From contig SVPH01000001.1 of NCBI GenBank assembly GCA_015065965.1, forward strand, positions 1 to 64,000: 64,000 bases of DNA. The letters are read 5' to 3'. Below, one piece after another: positions 32,179 through 40,254 of the stretch. Each line of letters begins with the position of its first letter. Positions within the stretch are counted from its first letter, which is position 1. Source of the stretch: Oscillospiraceae bacterium. Its GTDB lineage: Bacteria; Bacillota; Clostridia; Oscillospirales; Acutalibacteraceae. The notes under the pieces were generated by a model. That model was not told the origin of the DNA. It saw nothing but the letters and a program-made list of their open reading frames with translations, and did no database searches. A program made the position numbers and the translations under genes.

Positions 32179-34350
32179 TTATCTCTTATCTTTTTCGATT
32201 GTCTGAAGGAACTGATTTGCCATTGTGATAACTTCATCTGCACCGAGTTTTGATGCGATTTTGCTTATCGGTTTAAGAGGGATTTTGCCGATAGGTTTGA
32301 GTATGGGCATATCGTTATCAATTGTTATTTTTGCGTGGTTCTTTATTAATCTCTGAACTTCGGAATTGAAGAGAATATCGCCGAGACTGTCGTTGAGAGA
32401 AAGGTTATCGGGGTTGATGTCTTCGCTTGATGAGAACCAGTTGCGCACAAAACTTTCGCATCCTTCGGGCAGCACATAATCCGGATTGGGAACATCCGTA
32501 CCGTTAACGACAATCTTGTGGGTGCATTTGCCTGATTTTGCGGTTATGATGTTTTCACCCTCGTTGATAACAGCGTCAAAAACAAATATCTTGTCGCCTT
32601 CAAGTTCGGTTTCAATACCGTTAACCGTAAGTTTTACCTTGTCACAGTTTGAATAAACCTTGATTTTCTGTTCTCCTGTTGGTCTGTCAACAAATCTTTC
32701 GCCTGCGATATGAACGAACTTTTCGTCTGACCAGTGAGCCTTATAAACATAGAAAGCATCTTTCTTTATCTTACGGTCCATGGTGACAAGACCTTTGTTG
32801 TTTCTGCCTCTTACGCCGCCTTCATTTCTGATTGCGGAGCCGAAGTCAAACATGTTCCACACATATGAGCCCCAGAGCCATTTGCGCTCGCCGATTGCCT
32901 TTGCATAATGCTCGTGGTAATATGCCTGATATTCTTCGGTGTAGTCGCCCTGAACGGGGTTTGCTGAGTGAAGATTGGGCATGCCTTCCGCACCGTATTC
33001 GGAAAGACTGAGTTTAAGGTGCGGCTTGGCAGCGTGGAATTTATCAAGCCACTTGTCAATGCCGTCAACCGTCTGCATGTACCAGCCGAAATAATGGTTA
33101 TAGCCGAGAATGTCGGGGATTTCGTTGAGTTTTGAGTTAATGGAAGTCATTGTGACCTGTGCGCTGACTGTGGGTCTTGTTGAGTCAAGCACATGAGCAA
33201 TGTCGTTAAGTTCCTTTATGCCGCTTGTAATGCCAGCAGCAGCGCCGTTGATGCCGATTTCGTTTGCAACGCTCCAGGCATAGATTGAGGGATGGTTATA
33301 ATTCTGTCTGATAAGTTCTTCGAGCATGAACTTTGCCTGAGGCTGTTTTTTCTTGTTGAAATTTGAAATAACGGGAATTTCAGCCCATACAAGGAAGCCT
33401 GCTTCGTCGCAGAGGTCATAAAACTTCTCATCGTGCTGATAGTGTGCAAGTCTGATTGAGTTTGCGCCGATTTCTTTGATAAGTTCAATATCCTTTTTAT
33501 GCTCTTCAATTGTGAGCGCGTTGCCGAGACCTTCCCAGTCCTGATGCCTTGAAACGCCCTTCATTTTAACATGTTCGCCGTTAAGGAAGAAGCCTTCTTC
33601 ACTGTCAAAATAGTATTCACGCAAACCGAATCTGTCACTGATTTCATCAATGACTTCGCCGTCTTTTTTGAGCCTTGCGGTCATTGTGTAAAGATAAGGA
33701 TTCTTTGTGCCGTTCCAGAGAATGGGGTTTTCGATAAGGAGTTTGACGGCATCAATATCCGCCGCAACTTCTCTTTTTGCAACCTCATTACCCTCGGCAT
33801 CGGTAATAATAAATTCTTTTGTGAGGTCTTTGGTGCTGCCTTCGACAAGGGTTTTAACAAAAACTCTGCCGTCTGCCTTAGGGGTGATATACATGCCGCA
33901 AAGGCTCATATCGAGCAGCGCAAAGTGAGAAGATGCAACTTCGCTGATGATATTTACATCTCTGTAAATGCCTCCGTAGAAGGTGAAGTCCGCCATTTCG
34001 GGATAGAGGAATTCGTTGGGGCTGTTATCAACGATGATTCGGAGTTCGTTTTCGCCTTCTTTAAGGAAATCGGTAATTTCAAAACGGAACATTGCATAGC
34101 CGTTTTCATGGCTGCCGATATAAATGCCGTTAACAAAAACTTCGGCAACAGTGTTTGCACCGTTGATTTCAAGATAAACTCTGCCGTCAAAAGAGGGGAT
34201 AGTCTTTTCATAAACGCATCTGCCTCTGTAATAATTTTCGGCTGCGCCCTGACCGTCGAGATTGTTCCATGTGTGGGGAAGATTAATATTTTCTGAAATG
34301 CCGTCTTTGGTAAAAATCCAATCCTGATTAATGTTTGTGATTTTTCTCAT
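32179..34350 (-). CDS. Glycoside hydrolase family 2 (beta-galactosidase/beta-glucuronidase-like)
   Basis: This 723-residue protein shows the GH2 order: N-terminal sugar-binding domain, immunoglobulin-like domain, then a TIM barrel from about residue 270 (R-F-G-L-R-E, G-V-S-R-H-Q-D). The acid/base Glu is in S-V-A-N-E-I-G and the nucleophile in L-S-E-Y-G-A-E. An extra C-terminal part of ~150 residues has a second beta domain and a helical tail. There is no signal peptide, so it acts in the cytoplasm on imported oligosaccharide. Specificity (beta-Gal, beta-GlcA, beta-Man) is not decided. GAAAGGA precedes the ATG; the inverted-repeat element lies just upstream. Confidence 0.9.
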   Translation of the reverse strand: MRKITNINQDWIFTKDGISENINLPHTWNNLDGQGAAENYYRGRCVYEKTIPSFDGRVYLEINGANTVAEVFVNGIYIGSHENGYAMFRFEITDFLKEGENELRIIVDNSPNEFLYPEMADFTFYGGIYRDVNIISEVASSHFALLDMSLCGMYITPKADGRVFVKTLVEGSTKDLTKEFIITDAEGNEVAKREVAADIDAVKLLIENPILWNGTKNPYLYTMTARLKKDGEVIDEISDRFGLREYYFDSEEGFFLNGEHVKMKGVSRHQDWEGLGNALTIEEHKKDIELIKEIGANSIRLAHYQHDEKFYDLCDEAGFLVWAEIPVISNFNKKKQPQAKFMLEELIRQNYNHPSIYAWSVANEIGINGAAAGITSGIKELNDIAHVLDSTRPTVSAQVTMTSINSKLNEIPDILGYNHYFGWYMQTVDGIDKWLDKFHAAKPHLKLSLSEYGAEGMPNLHSANPVQGDYTEEYQAYYHEHYAKAIGERKWLWGSYVWNMFDFGSAIRNEGGVRGRNNKGLVTMDRKIKKDAFYVYKAHWSDEKFVHIAGERFVDRPTGEQKIKVYSNCDKVKLTVNGIETELEGDKIFVFDAVINEGENIITAKSGKCTHKIVVNGTDVPNPDYVLPEGCESFVRNWFSSSEDINPDNLSLNDSLGDILFNSEVQRLIKNHAKITIDNDMPILKPIGKIPLKPISKIASKLGADEVITMANQFLQTIEKDKR

Positions 34351-34366
34351 TTTTATATTCCTTTCT

Positions 34367-34645
34367 TTAAGGTGAATGGAATAATACGAATCGTGATTTT
34401 CACGGGCATATTTTCGTTCACCCTTCGTTAAAATACTCGCAAATCCGTCAGGATTTGCTGTGTTTTGTGCCTTGGTTGACCAAAAATCTGCTCCGTGAAA
34501 ATTCTTCGACCCAAAAGCGAAGAATTTTCAGCCGATTTTTGGTTGTTGAGGTTGCAGGAAGGCTAACGCCTTTCAATGCCGAAACTCCGAAAAGCGGCGA
34601 AAAGACTTGCTTTCGGGCAGGTTCGGATTATTCCATTCACCTTAA
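34367..34645. repeat. 279-bp inverted-repeat, multi-hairpin element (MITE-like)
   Basis: Terminal inverted repeats of 24 bp (34367-34390 and 34622-34645; start TTAAGGTGAATGGAATAAT) match at 23 positions and end in TTAA on both sides. Inside are a GCAAATCC/GGATTTGC hairpin (34439-34458) and a two-step hairpin: outer 10 bp ACCAAAAATC/GATTTTTGGT (34479-34488, 34534-34543) and inner 13 bp TGAAAATTCTTCG/CGAAGAATTTTCA (34496-34508, 34518-34530). No ORF of note. Its right end supplies the stop codon of the ttcA-like gene. It could be a non-autonomous transposon or a structured RNA in the operon. Confidence 0.75.
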
Positions 34646-35352
34646 TATCCGTTAATTTCTTTTCTCTGCATTGCACCGAGGATTTTGCTGCGCACATCGC
34701 CGTATTTCTTTTCAAGTGCGTTGAGCATTTCTTTCACATCTTGCCGTTCGGTTGTGCCGTCAGCAGGGCATTTGCTTTTAACCGTTGGTAAATCTTCTTT
34801 GCGGCAGACTCTTGCGCAGTCGCTTTCCCTTGCAAAAATCATGGGGCGTATCATATAAATATCTTTGCGCGAAAGATATGTTACGGGCATGAAACAGTCG
34901 AGAGTGCCGCCGTTAAAGAGATTCATAATAAAGGTTTCGGCAAGGTCATCAAGATGATGACCGAGAGCAATTTTGTTGCAGCCATGCTCTTTTGCCGCAT
35001 CATGCAAAGCACCTCTGCGCATTCTTGCGCACAGGCTGCACGGATTGCTTTCTTTTCTTATATCAAAAATAACTTCCGCAAGTTGAGTGCGTTTTATTAC
35101 ATATTCAACATCAAGTTTTTTGCACAGTTCCTCAATGGCTGAAAAGTCGCCGTCAACGTTGCCGAATCTCGGGTCAAGCGTGATTGCAACGATGTCGAAT
35201 TTTGCGGGGTAAAATCTGCGCAGATTTGCCATACCTGCAAGCAATGCCATTGAATCTTTGCCGCCTGAAACACCGATTGCTATGCGGTCACCGTCATTTA
35301 TCATTTCATATTGCTGGCAGGCGGCGCGCATATGGCTGAGCAGTTTTTGCAT
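34642..35352 (-). CDS. TtcA-family tRNA 2-thiolation ATPase
   Basis: This 236-residue PP-loop protein has S-G-G-K-D-S-M-A-L-L for ATP adenylation, P-C-S-L-C-A-R-M-R-R-G with a C-x2-C cluster ligand pair, G-H-H-L-D-D-L-A-E-T and a third Cys in K-S-K-C-P. These match TtcA, which thiolates cytidine-32 of tRNA using a [4Fe-4S] cluster. It is shorter than E. coli TtcA and the second cysteine pair is reduced to one Cys. Its last codons (N-G-Y-stop) run into the inverted-repeat element. GTGAGGAG is upstream, within 10 nt of ymdB. Confidence 0.88.
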   Translation of the reverse strand: MQKLLSHMRAACQQYEMINDGDRIAIGVSGGKDSMALLAGMANLRRFYPAKFDIVAITLDPRFGNVDGDFSAIEELCKKLDVEYVIKRTQLAEVIFDIRKESNPCSLCARMRRGALHDAAKEHGCNKIALGHHLDDLAETFIMNLFNGGTLDCFMPVTYLSRKDIYMIRPMIFARESDCARVCRKEDLPTVKSKCPADGTTERQDVKEMLNALEKKYGDVRSKILGAMQRKEINGY

Positions 35353-35362
35353 AATTAACTCC

Positions 35363-36133
35363 TCACTCTATGGTTACGGGCTCAATGCTGATTGCTTTGC
35401 CCGTTTTGTTGTCAAATTCAAAAATACAGCCGTTCATTATGCATTCACCTTCGGCTGTGTCAAACCTTGCAGGCATTCCTGTTCTGAGCCAGTCAATTGA
35501 AATCTCTGGTTTAACGCCTAAAACAGAATGCTTCGGTCCCGTCATGCCGATATCGGTAATGTAAGCCGTTCCTTTTGTGAGAATGGTTGCATCGCCTGTT
35601 ATAACATGAGTATGAGTGCCGAAAACTGCGGATACTCTGCCGTCAAGGTAAAAGCCCATTGCCCTTTTTTCTGCCGTTGCTTCGGCATGAAAATCGACAA
35701 GGGTAATCCTGCAGTCGGACAGTTTGGGCAGGATATCGTCAATAACAGTAAAAGGGTTATCGCATCTGTCCATATATACACTGCCTGATAGGTTGATGAT
35801 GCCGACCTTTGCAAATCCCATATCAACGGTTGAATATCCCTTGCCGGGGTTGCCTTTAAAAAAGTTTGCGGGTCTTATTATGTCGTCGCTTTCGTCAAGC
35901 ATCTCATAGAATTCTCTGCGGCGGTAAACATGGTTGCCCGTTGTGATAAAATCAACTCCGCTGTCAAAAAGATACTGAGCGGAAAAAGGAGTTATGCCGT
36001 TGCCGACTGCCGAATTCTCGCCGTTTGCAATGCAAAGGTCTATGTTCTTTAACTTTTTATATGCCGGTAAAATGCTGCGCAGAAATTCGCAGCCTTTTGA
36101 GGAAACAACATCTCCTATAACGAGAATATTCAT
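35363..36133 (-). CDS. ymdB: YmdB-family metallophosphoesterase
   Basis: This 256-residue protein has the YmdB/TIGR00282 motifs: I-G-D-V-V near the start, N-G-E-N-S-A-V-G-N-G-I, T-G-N-H-V-Y, D-F-H-A-E-A-T-A-E-K and F-G-T-H-T-H-V. In Bacillus, YmdB is a cyclic-nucleotide phosphodiesterase affecting biofilm and motility, and is encoded beside rny, as here. ATG 36133 is chosen with CGGAGGA 6 nt upstream. A hairpin terminator lies between it and rny, so it is probably expressed at a reduced level. Confidence 0.92.
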   Translation of the reverse strand: MNILVIGDVVSSKGCEFLRSILPAYKKLKNIDLCIANGENSAVGNGITPFSAQYLFDSGVDFITTGNHVYRRREFYEMLDESDDIIRPANFFKGNPGKGYSTVDMGFAKVGIINLSGSVYMDRCDNPFTVIDDILPKLSDCRITLVDFHAEATAEKRAMGFYLDGRVSAVFGTHTHVITGDATILTKGTAYITDIGMTGPKHSVLGVKPEISIDWLRTGMPARFDTAEGECIMNGCIFEFDNKTGKAISIEPVTIE

Positions 36134-36154
36134 CAAAATCCTCCGTTAAAAATA

Positions 36155-36175
36155 GGGGCTGCCTCAGGCAGCCCC
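36155..36175 (-). terminator. rny-ymdB intergenic terminator or attenuator
   Basis: A perfect 9-bp stem GGGGCTGCC / GGCAGCCCC with a TCA loop is followed on the minus strand by TATTTTTAA, just before the ymdB ribosome binding site. Confidence 0.8.
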
Positions 36176-36181
36176 ATAAAA

Positions 36182-37747
36182 TTATTTTGCGTAGTCGATA
36201 GTTCTGCTTTCTCTGATAAGGTTAACCTTAATTTGGCCGGGATATTCCATGCTTTCTTCAATCTGTTTTGCGATATCCCTTGCGAGAAGAACCATTTTTT
36301 CATCGTTAACAACTTCGGGCTTAACCATAATACGAACTTCACGGCCTGCCTGAATTGCAAACGAGCGGTCAACGCCTTCGAATGAGGTTGCGATTTCTTC
36401 AAGTTTCTGCAGACGTTTGATATAGTTCTGAACATCTTCGCGTCTTGCACCGGGTCTTGCGGCAGAAATAGCATCGGCAGCCTGAACAAGAACTGCAGTG
36501 ATTGTTTTTGCCTCAACCTCACCGTGGTGAGCCTTAATTGCATGGAGAATATTATCATTCTCCTTATATTTCTTAGCAAATTCAACGCCGAGGTCAACGT
36601 GTGAACCTTCCATTTCATGGTCAAGCGCCTTGCCGATATCGTGGAGCAAGCCTGCTCTTTTAGCGGTTCTGACGTCGGTGCCAAGTTCCGATGCCATAAG
36701 ACCTGCGATGTATGATACTTCAAGTGAATGTTTGAGAACATTCTGACCGTAACTTGTACGGTATCTGAGTTTGCCGATGAGTTTAACAATTTCGGGGTGT
36801 ACGTTGTTAACACCTGCGTCGATGAGAGCATGCTCACCTGTCTGCTTGATTGTTGCTTCAACCTCACGCTTTGCCTTTTCGTACATCTCTTCGATTCTTG
36901 CAGGGTGAATTCTGCCGTCAGCAATAAGTTTTTCGAGAGTGAGCCTTGCAATTTCTCTGCGAACGGGGTCAAAACTTGAAACTGTGATTGCTTCGGGAGT
37001 ATCGTCAATGATAAGGTCAACACCAGTTATCATTTCAAGGGTTCTTACATTTCTACCCTCACGGCCGATGATTCTGCCCTTCATTTCATCATTGGGCAGA
37101 GCAACAACGGAAACTGTGGCTTCTGCAACATGGTCTGCAGCACAGCGCTGAATAGCGGTTGTAATGATTTCCCTTGCAAGAGTGTCTGCTTCGTCTTTTG
37201 TTTTCTGCTCGATTTCCTGAATCTTAACTGCTTTTTCGTGATTAAGGTCTTCATCAAGAACGCTGAGAATGTGGTCTTTAGCCTGCTCTTTTGTGAAGCC
37301 TGAAATACGCTCGAGCATTTCAAACTGGCTTTTCTTAATGCTCTCAATTTCTTCAAGGCGTTCATCTGCGGCTTTGATTTTTTCGTCGAGCACCTCATTC
37401 TTCTTTTCAAGATTTTCACTCTTTTTATCAAGAGTTTCTTCTTTTTGAGTTATGCGGCGTTCCATTCTCTGAACTTCGTTGCGCCTTTCGCGAAGTTCTT
37501 TTTCTGTTTCTGTTCTTTGTTTGTGGATTTCATCCTTTGCTTCAAGAATGGCTTCCTTCTTTTTTGCTTCGGCTGTTGAGATGGCATCGCTGATGATTTT
37601 GTTTGCTTCCTGCTCAGCGGAGCCGATTGCGGCCTCTGCAATCTTCTTTCTATGTAAACCGCCGAGGATGAATGCAACGATTGCAAGAACAACCCCAACA
37701 ACGGCAACAAGAATTACGATCCAAAGTTGAACAAGTGTGTTGATAAT
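36182..37747 (-). CDS. rny: Ribonuclease Y, apparent AUU start
   Basis: RNase Y is the membrane-anchored endonuclease starting mRNA decay in Firmicutes. The frame encodes, in order, an N-terminal membrane helix ([11 protein letters not shown]), a long coiled coil, a KH domain with G-R-E-G-R-N, and an HD domain (H-D-I-G-K-A). Full length is about 521 residues, the family norm. No ATG, GTG or TTG occurs in frame between AGGAGG (37751-37757) and M95. The codon at correct spacing is ATT at 37747, followed by ATC-AAC-ACA. Starting at the first ATG (37465) would remove the anchor and much of the coiled coil. A sequencing error in an ATG remains possible. Confidence 0.9.
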   Translation of the reverse strand: MINTLVQLWIVILVAVVGVVLAIVAFILGGLHRKKIAEAAIGSAEQEANKIISDAISTAEAKKKEAILEAKDEIHKQRTETEKELRERRNEVQRMERRITQKEETLDKKSENLEKKNEVLDEKIKAADERLEEIESIKKSQFEMLERISGFTKEQAKDHILSVLDEDLNHEKAVKIQEIEQKTKDEADTLAREIITTAIQRCAADHVAEATVSVVALPNDEMKGRIIGREGRNVRTLEMITGVDLIIDDTPEAITVSSFDPVRREIARLTLEKLIADGRIHPARIEEMYEKAKREVEATIKQTGEHALIDAGVNNVHPEIVKLIGKLRYRTSYGQNVLKHSLEVSYIAGLMASELGTDVRTAKRAGLLHDIGKALDHEMEGSHVDLGVEFAKKYKENDNILHAIKAHHGEVEAKTITAVLVQAADAISAARPGARREDVQNYIKRLQKLEEIATSFEGVDRSFAIQAGREVRIMVKPEVVNDEKMVLLARDIAKQIEESMEYPGQIKVNLIRESRTIDYAK

Positions 37748-37872
37748 ATCTCCTCCTTTTCACTGAAATTGATTTCCGGTGAAAAAACACCGATATGGAA
37801 ATGATAATAAAAATCAACCAATGGTGTTTCGAGACGAAAAAACGTCTGTCTTGGCACAATATAACACCATTG
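37748..37872 (-). promoter_or_regulatory. Structured 5' leader of rny
   Basis: The ~125-nt leader begins with a perfect 10-bp inverted repeat CAATGGTGTT / AACACCATTG (37819-37828, 37863-37872) that encloses a second stem AGACG/CGTCT with an A/T loop (37832-37847). A CGGTG/CACCG hairpin (37777-37792) precedes the Shine-Dalgarno. Such structures could let RNase Y cut its own message; that is inference. Confidence 0.5.
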
Positions 37873-37877
37873 TATTA

Positions 37878-37906
37878 ATAGTATACTTTTAAAGGGGAGT
37901 TGTCAA
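37878..37906 (-). promoter_or_regulatory. rny promoter
   Basis: On the minus strand TTGACA (complement of 37901-37906) and TACTAT (complement of 37878-37883) are 17 nt apart; transcription would start near 37872, at the base of the leader stem. Confidence 0.7.
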
Positions 37907-37937
37907 GTTTTTTATGGATTTTTCATCAAAAAATCTA

Positions 37938-37966
37938 TTGACTTTGTTTTTACGGAGTGATATTAT
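37938..37966 (+). promoter_or_regulatory. thrS operon promoter
   Basis: TTGACT (37938-37943) and TATTAT (37961-37966) are 17 nt apart, divergent from the rny promoter and placing the start at about 37973, where the T-box begins. Confidence 0.75.
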
Positions 37967-37972
37967 AAGGAT

Positions 37973-38216
37973 AATATCAAAATCGTTGAAGCAGAAGGCT
38001 GCTTGCAACGGCGTTTTATCAGAGAGCCGCCTCACCGGCTGAAAGGGCGGTAAAATGCTGCAAGTTGCTACCGCCTGCCGAGTGCCGCCGAATTCAAGGC
38101 GTGCCGTATCAGCCGCGTTAAGGCTGCCAGAGTGCCGATTTTTTCGGAATTACGGGTGGAACCGTGGAGTTTGTTATGACTTCATCCTGTTTATGCAGGG
38201 TGGAGTTTTTATTTTT
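37973..38216 (+). promoter_or_regulatory. T-box riboswitch (threonyl-tRNA) before thrS
   Basis: The leader contains CAGAGAGCC...GGCTGAAAGGG of stem I and the conserved T-box GGGTGGAACCGTGG (38154-38167), the antiterminator partner of the tRNA acceptor end. A plausible specifier is ACC (38070-38072), a threonine codon, consistent with thrS downstream. Uncharged tRNA-Thr would favour antitermination. Confidence 0.9.
38179..38216 (+). terminator. T-box terminator
   Basis: An 11-bp stem ACTTCATCCTG / CAGGGTGGAGT (two T-G pairs) with a 6-nt loop is followed by TTTTATTTTT. Confidence 0.8.
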
Positions 38217-38242
38217 ATGTATACAATGAAAGGATGATATAA

Positions 38243-40186
38243 ATGATTAATGTTACTCTCAAAGGCGGCGTTGTCAAGGAATTTGAAAACGGCATAACCG
38301 CTATGGAAATCACAAAGAGCCTCGGTATGGGTCTTTACAAAGCCGCTTGCGTCTGCAAGATTGACGGCGTTGTATGTGACCTGAGAACTGCTCTTGATAA
38401 GGATTGTGAACTTGAAATTCTCACATTTGATGATGCAGACGGCAAATGGGCTCTGCGCCACACAGCATCGCATATTCTTGCTCAGGCAGTAAAAAGACTT
38501 TATCCTAATGCAAAACTTGCTATCGGTCCCGCTATTGATAACGGTTTCTACTATGATTTTGATGTTGATGTTCCCTTCACTCCCGAAGTTCTCGAAAAAA
38601 TTGAGGCAGAGATGAAGAAGATTGTCAAAGAAGGCCTTCCTCTTGAAAAGTATGAACTTGATGCCGATGAAGCAATCAAGATGATGGAGGAGAGAGGCGA
38701 AACCTTTAAGGTTGAACTTATCAAAGAGCATTCAGATAAGGGCGAAAAGATTTCGTTCTACAAGCAAGGCGAATTTGATGAACTCTGCGCAGGCCCTCAC
38801 GTGCCGGACACAAGCAGAGTCAAGGCTTTTAAACTCACATCATGCACAGGTGCGTATTGGAGAGGCGATTCAAAGAACAAGATGCTCCAGAGAGTTTACG
38901 GCACTGCTTTCACAAAGAAAGAAGACCTTGAAGCACATCTGACTGCAATTGAAGAAGCAAAGAAGAGAGATCACAACAAACTCGGCAGAGAACTTGAACT
39001 CTTCACAACAAGCGAACTTATCGGTCAGGGTCTGCCCATTCTTCTGCCCAACGGCGCAAGAATTATACAACTTCTTCAGAGATTTGTTGAAGATGAAGAG
39101 CAGAGAAGAGGTTGGCTTCTTACAAAGACTCCTTATATGGCAAAGAGCGACCTTTATAAACTTTCAGGTCACTGGGATCATTATCAGGACGGTATGTTTG
39201 TTCTTGGCGATGAAGAAAAGGACGATGAAGTTTTTGCTCTCCGTCCCATGACCTGCCCCTTCCAGTATCAAGCGTATCTTAACAGAGCACGTTCATACCG
39301 TGACCTTCCTCTTCGCTATAACGAAACTTCAACTCTTTTCCGCAATGAAGCAAGCGGCGAGATGCACGGTCTTATCCGTGTAAGACAGTTTACAATTTCG
39401 GAAGGACATCTCATGTGTACTCCCGAGCAACTTGAAGATGAATTCAAAGGCTGTCTTGAACTTGCAATATATATGCTCAAAACACTTGGTCTTTACGAGG
39501 ATGTTTCATACCGCTTCTCGCAGTGGGATCCTGACGACAGAGAAAAGTATATCGGTACTAAGGAGCAGTGGGATGAGGCTCAGGGCATGATGAAGAAAAT
39601 TCTTGATCACCTTGAAATTCCTTACAAAATCGGTATCGGCGAGGCTGCATTCTACGGTCCGAAACTTGATATTCAGATTAAGAATGTTCACGGCAAGGAA
39701 GATACTCTTATCACAATCCAGATTGACCAGATGCTTGCTGAAAAATTCGGCATGGAATATGTTGCGGCAGACGGCACAAAGAAGAATCCCTATATTATTC
39801 ACAGAACTTCAATCGGCTGCTATGAGCGTACGCTTGCTTTGCTTATTGAAAAGTATGCAGGTGCATTCCCCCTGTGGATGGCTCCCGAGCAGATCAGAAT
39901 TCTTCCCATTGCAGACCGTCACCACGAATATGCAAAGGCTGTTTGCGAAAAACTCGGCGCTATGGGCATGAGAGTTACTGTTGACGACAGAAGCGAAAAA
40001 ATCGGTTACAAGATCCGTGAAGCACAACTTCAGAAGATTCCTTATATGCTGCTTGTCGGCGATAAGGAAATTGAAGACGGTGCGGTTTCAGTCCGTAAGA
40101 GAGGCGAGGGCGACATCGGCGCAAAGAGCGTTGATGAATTCATCGCAAGCGCACTCACAGATATCGCAAGCAAAAAGATTTGGTGA
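38243..40186 (+). CDS. thrS: Threonine--tRNA ligase
   Basis: This 647-residue class II synthetase has an N-terminal TGS domain (residues 1-60), an editing domain with H-T-A-S-H and C-A-G-P-H-V, the catalytic core (R-P-M-T-C-P, R-Y-N-E-T-S-T-L-F-R-N-E, I-G-C-Y-E-R) and a C-terminal anticodon-binding domain (Q-I-R-I-L-P-I). AAAGGATG is 6 nt upstream. It is first in a unit with apgM and metY under the T-box. Confidence 0.98.
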   Translation: MINVTLKGGVVKEFENGITAMEITKSLGMGLYKAACVCKIDGVVCDLRTALDKDCELEILTFDDADGKWALRHTASHILAQAVKRLYPNAKLAIGPAIDNGFYYDFDVDVPFTPEVLEKIEAEMKKIVKEGLPLEKYELDADEAIKMMEERGETFKVELIKEHSDKGEKISFYKQGEFDELCAGPHVPDTSRVKAFKLTSCTGAYWRGDSKNKMLQRVYGTAFTKKEDLEAHLTAIEEAKKRDHNKLGRELELFTTSELIGQGLPILLPNGARIIQLLQRFVEDEEQRRGWLLTKTPYMAKSDLYKLSGHWDHYQDGMFVLGDEEKDDEVFALRPMTCPFQYQAYLNRARSYRDLPLRYNETSTLFRNEASGEMHGLIRVRQFTISEGHLMCTPEQLEDEFKGCLELAIYMLKTLGLYEDVSYRFSQWDPDDREKYIGTKEQWDEAQGMMKKILDHLEIPYKIGIGEAAFYGPKLDIQIKNVHGKEDTLITIQIDQMLAEKFGMEYVAADGTKKNPYIIHRTSIGCYERTLALLIEKYAGAFPLWMAPEQIRILPIADRHHEYAKAVCEKLGAMGMRVTVDDRSEKIGYKIREAQLQKIPYMLLVGDKEIEDGAVSVRKRGEGDIGAKSVDEFIASALTDIASKKIW

Positions 40187-40192
40187 TTTCCA

Positions 40193-40222
40193 AGGCGTAT
40201 ATGAGTCAACTCGTATACGCCT
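40193..40222 (+). terminator. Hairpin between thrS and apgM
   Basis: AGGCGTATA pairs with TATACGCCT and the stem continues inward with GAGT/ACTC, giving about 13 bp with one mismatch. There is no strong T-run, so it is likely a partial terminator or processing site within the operon. Confidence 0.5.
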
Positions 40223-40254
40223 CATTTCCATATTTCCACGGAAGGATGATATAT

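Noticed and set aside
33571-34296. 241-codon open frame opposite the GH2 gene
   Set aside because: Antisense shadow; the GH2 frame shows clear family motifs across the same span.
36133-37023. 296-codon open frame on the same strand as rny in another frame
   Set aside because: Out-of-frame shadow of the RNase Y KH/HD region; composition is not protein-like.
36182-37465. Short RNase Y starting at the first in-frame ATG (37465)
   Set aside because: It would lack the membrane anchor and half of the coiled coil, which are intact upstream in the same frame behind an AGGAGG site.
38174-38731. 185-codon frame opposite the start of thrS
   Set aside because: Covers the T-box terminator and the thrS N-terminus; no start signal.
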